Assembly: GCA_937983065.1 (NCBI GenBank)
Contig: CALKAL010000158.1
Span: 1 to 6,109, forward strand
Reading direction: 5' to 3'
Source of the DNA: an uncultured Bacillaceae bacterium
GTDB taxonomy: Bacteria > Bacillota > Bacilli > Bacillales > Alkalibacillaceae
Length of the DNA: 6,109 nt
The translations under genes and the position numbers were made by a program. Below the pieces are notes generated by a model. That model did no database searches. It saw nothing but the letters and a program-made list of their open reading frames with translations, and was not told the origin of the DNA. Of the stretch, positions 5,774-6,109 are shown piece after piece; within the stretch, counting starts at the first letter, position 1; every line of letters starts with the position of its first letter.

Positions 5774-6048
5774 TAGAAAATAGTCGCCTTATGTGGTAAC
5801 ACGTAAGTGATAACCTAGCTTTATCGGTGAAACCTACAGCCACAATATGTGGTATGGCAACACCGAGCGGTATGTGGAGTAATCCAACAGCCGTGTATCG
5901 ACTTATAGGCTGCCTAACACAAGGTAGTACTAGGATGCGAAATGCTGCTCGAAAATGAGTAACTATATATTTCGCATAATACGCTAGGGAACCTAAATAC
6001 TAGGTTCAAGATATAGTCAGTGCCAACGCGAAAGCTTGGAATAGCACG
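5774..6048 (+). ncRNA. Group I self-splicing intron in the tmRNA T-loop
   Basis: This is a 275-nt ribozyme-like insertion. P1 pairs exon CGAT (5770-5773) and intron TA with TAGTCG (5781-5786), putting the last exon base U5773 in a U.G pair with G5783, the hallmark 5' splice site. P2 is an 8-bp hairpin with a GTAA loop (5788-5807). P3 is CCTAGC 5814-5819/GCTAGG 5983-5988. P4 is CGGTG 5825-5829/CACCG 5861-5865. P5 ends in CCACA/TGTGG (5840-5852). P6 spans 5868-5893 with a GTAA loop. P7 is T5898, bulged C5899 and GACT 5900-5903 with AGTCA 6015-6019. P7.1 is 5910-5927 and P7.2 is 5935-5943/5969-5977. P8 is GAACCTA 5989-5995/TAGGTTC 6001-6007. The AAGATATAGTC element is 6008-6018. P9 is at 6023-6039 with a GAAA loop. 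P9.0 is GTG/CAC before terminal G6048. P7.1 and P7.2 point to class IA. No endonuclease gene is present. Confidence 0.93.
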
Positions 6049-6064
6049 TCCCACCGTCTCCATA

Positions 6065-6105
6065 AAAAACCCGCAATGATTCAAGTCATTGCGGGTTTTT
6101 GTTTT
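6065..6105 (+). terminator. Intrinsic terminator of ssrA
   Basis: CCCGCAATGA (6070-6079) pairs perfectly with TCATTGCGGG (6086-6095) around a 6-nt loop. It is flanked by an A-run and followed by TTTTTGTTTT. It begins 3 nt after the tmRNA discriminator base and ends the transcript. Confidence 0.95.
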
Positions 6106-6109
6106 AAAT

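Larger units (their letters stand above)
5432..6062 (+). ncRNA. ssrA: tmRNA (ssrA), interrupted by a group I intron
   Basis: This is transfer-messenger RNA, which rescues stalled ribosomes and adds a degradation tag. Exon 1 is 5432-5773 and exon 2 is 6049-6062; joined they make 356 nt, close to other Bacillaceae tmRNAs. The 5' end GGGGACGTTTCGGATTCGAC is the classic tmRNA start. The acceptor stem pairs 5432-5438 with 6055-6061 and includes G5434.U6059, the G3.U70 mark for alanine charging, with A6062 as discriminator. The long helix P2 is seen as GATA 5455-5458/TATC 5752-5755, TCG 5461-5463/CGA 5749-5751 and CTTAAA 5466-5471/TTTAAG 5740-5745. The tag frame is at 5520-5552. The T-stem is GTGGG 5763-5767 with CCCAC 6050-6054, possible only after splicing. 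CCA is not encoded: A6062 is followed by TAA. Confidence 0.95.

Noticed and set aside
5908..5912. GGCTG as the P3' strand, pairing with CAGCC at 5837-5841
   Set aside because: CCTAGC 5814-5819 with GCTAGG 5983-5988 is longer, sits directly next to P8 and leaves room for P7.1 and P7.2, as expected for class IA introns. The GGCTG stretch instead falls in P7.1.
5774..6048. Homing endonuclease or prophage genes inside the ssrA insertion
   Set aside because: No reading frame of useful length is present in the 275 nt; the sequence is fully accounted for by ribozyme helices.
5774..6048. Permuted (two-piece) tmRNA gene
   Set aside because: The exons are in normal 5' to 3' order with the acceptor 5' strand first; the break is an insertion with group I landmarks, not a circular permutation.

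Overview
The window looks like chromosomal DNA of a low-G+C, spore-forming Firmicute of the Bacillaceae type. The signs are AT-rich genes with strong AGGAGG-type ribosome binding sites, a SsuABC-like transporter, a YppG-like protein, two YjcZ-family sporulation microproteins, and smpB directly upstream of ssrA. I cannot name the species. The tmRNA tag (GKQNNFAVAA) fits Bacillales.

Layout. Positions 1-2049 (+) hold the end of an ABC import operon of the sulfonate/taurine/nitrate class: substrate-binding protein (5' part outside the window), permease, ATPase. A hairpin at 2066-2114 closes it. Positions 2139-2930 (-) hold a GNAT acetyltransferase and, upstream of it, a proline-rich YppG-like protein. 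Positions 3057-3833 (+) hold a putative zinc metallopeptidase of the DUF2268 type, ending in a bidirectional terminator. Positions 3895-4155 (-) hold a small protein with an Sm-like N-terminal half and a Gly/Trp/Phe-rich tail. Facing away from it are two tiny YjcZ-type membrane proteins (4327-4440 and 4574-4681, +). Both are too short for routine gene calling. A terminator follows at 4690-4742.

The most interesting part is the trans-translation module at 4828-6105. smpB (4882-5346) is followed by ssrA. The tmRNA gene is split: the T-loop is cut after TTCGAT (5773), and the rest of the T-arm and acceptor stem resumes only at 6049. The 275 nt between carry the landmarks of a group I ribozyme: a U.G splice-site pair in P1, P3, P4, P6, P7 with a bulged C, P7.1/P7.2, P8, P9, a conserved AAGATATAGTC element and a terminal G. 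Removing it restores a perfect T-stem and 7-nt T-loop, and an acceptor stem with the alanine G3.U70 pair, giving a mature RNA of 356 nt before CCA addition. The intron has no homing endonuclease, and the gene does not encode CCA.

In function, SmpB and the spliced tmRNA together rescue stalled ribosomes. Because the intron breaks the tRNA-like domain, splicing should be required before tmRNA can be charged and used. The middle of the window (2139-4681) appears to be a set of small sporulation or envelope genes plus single-gene units.
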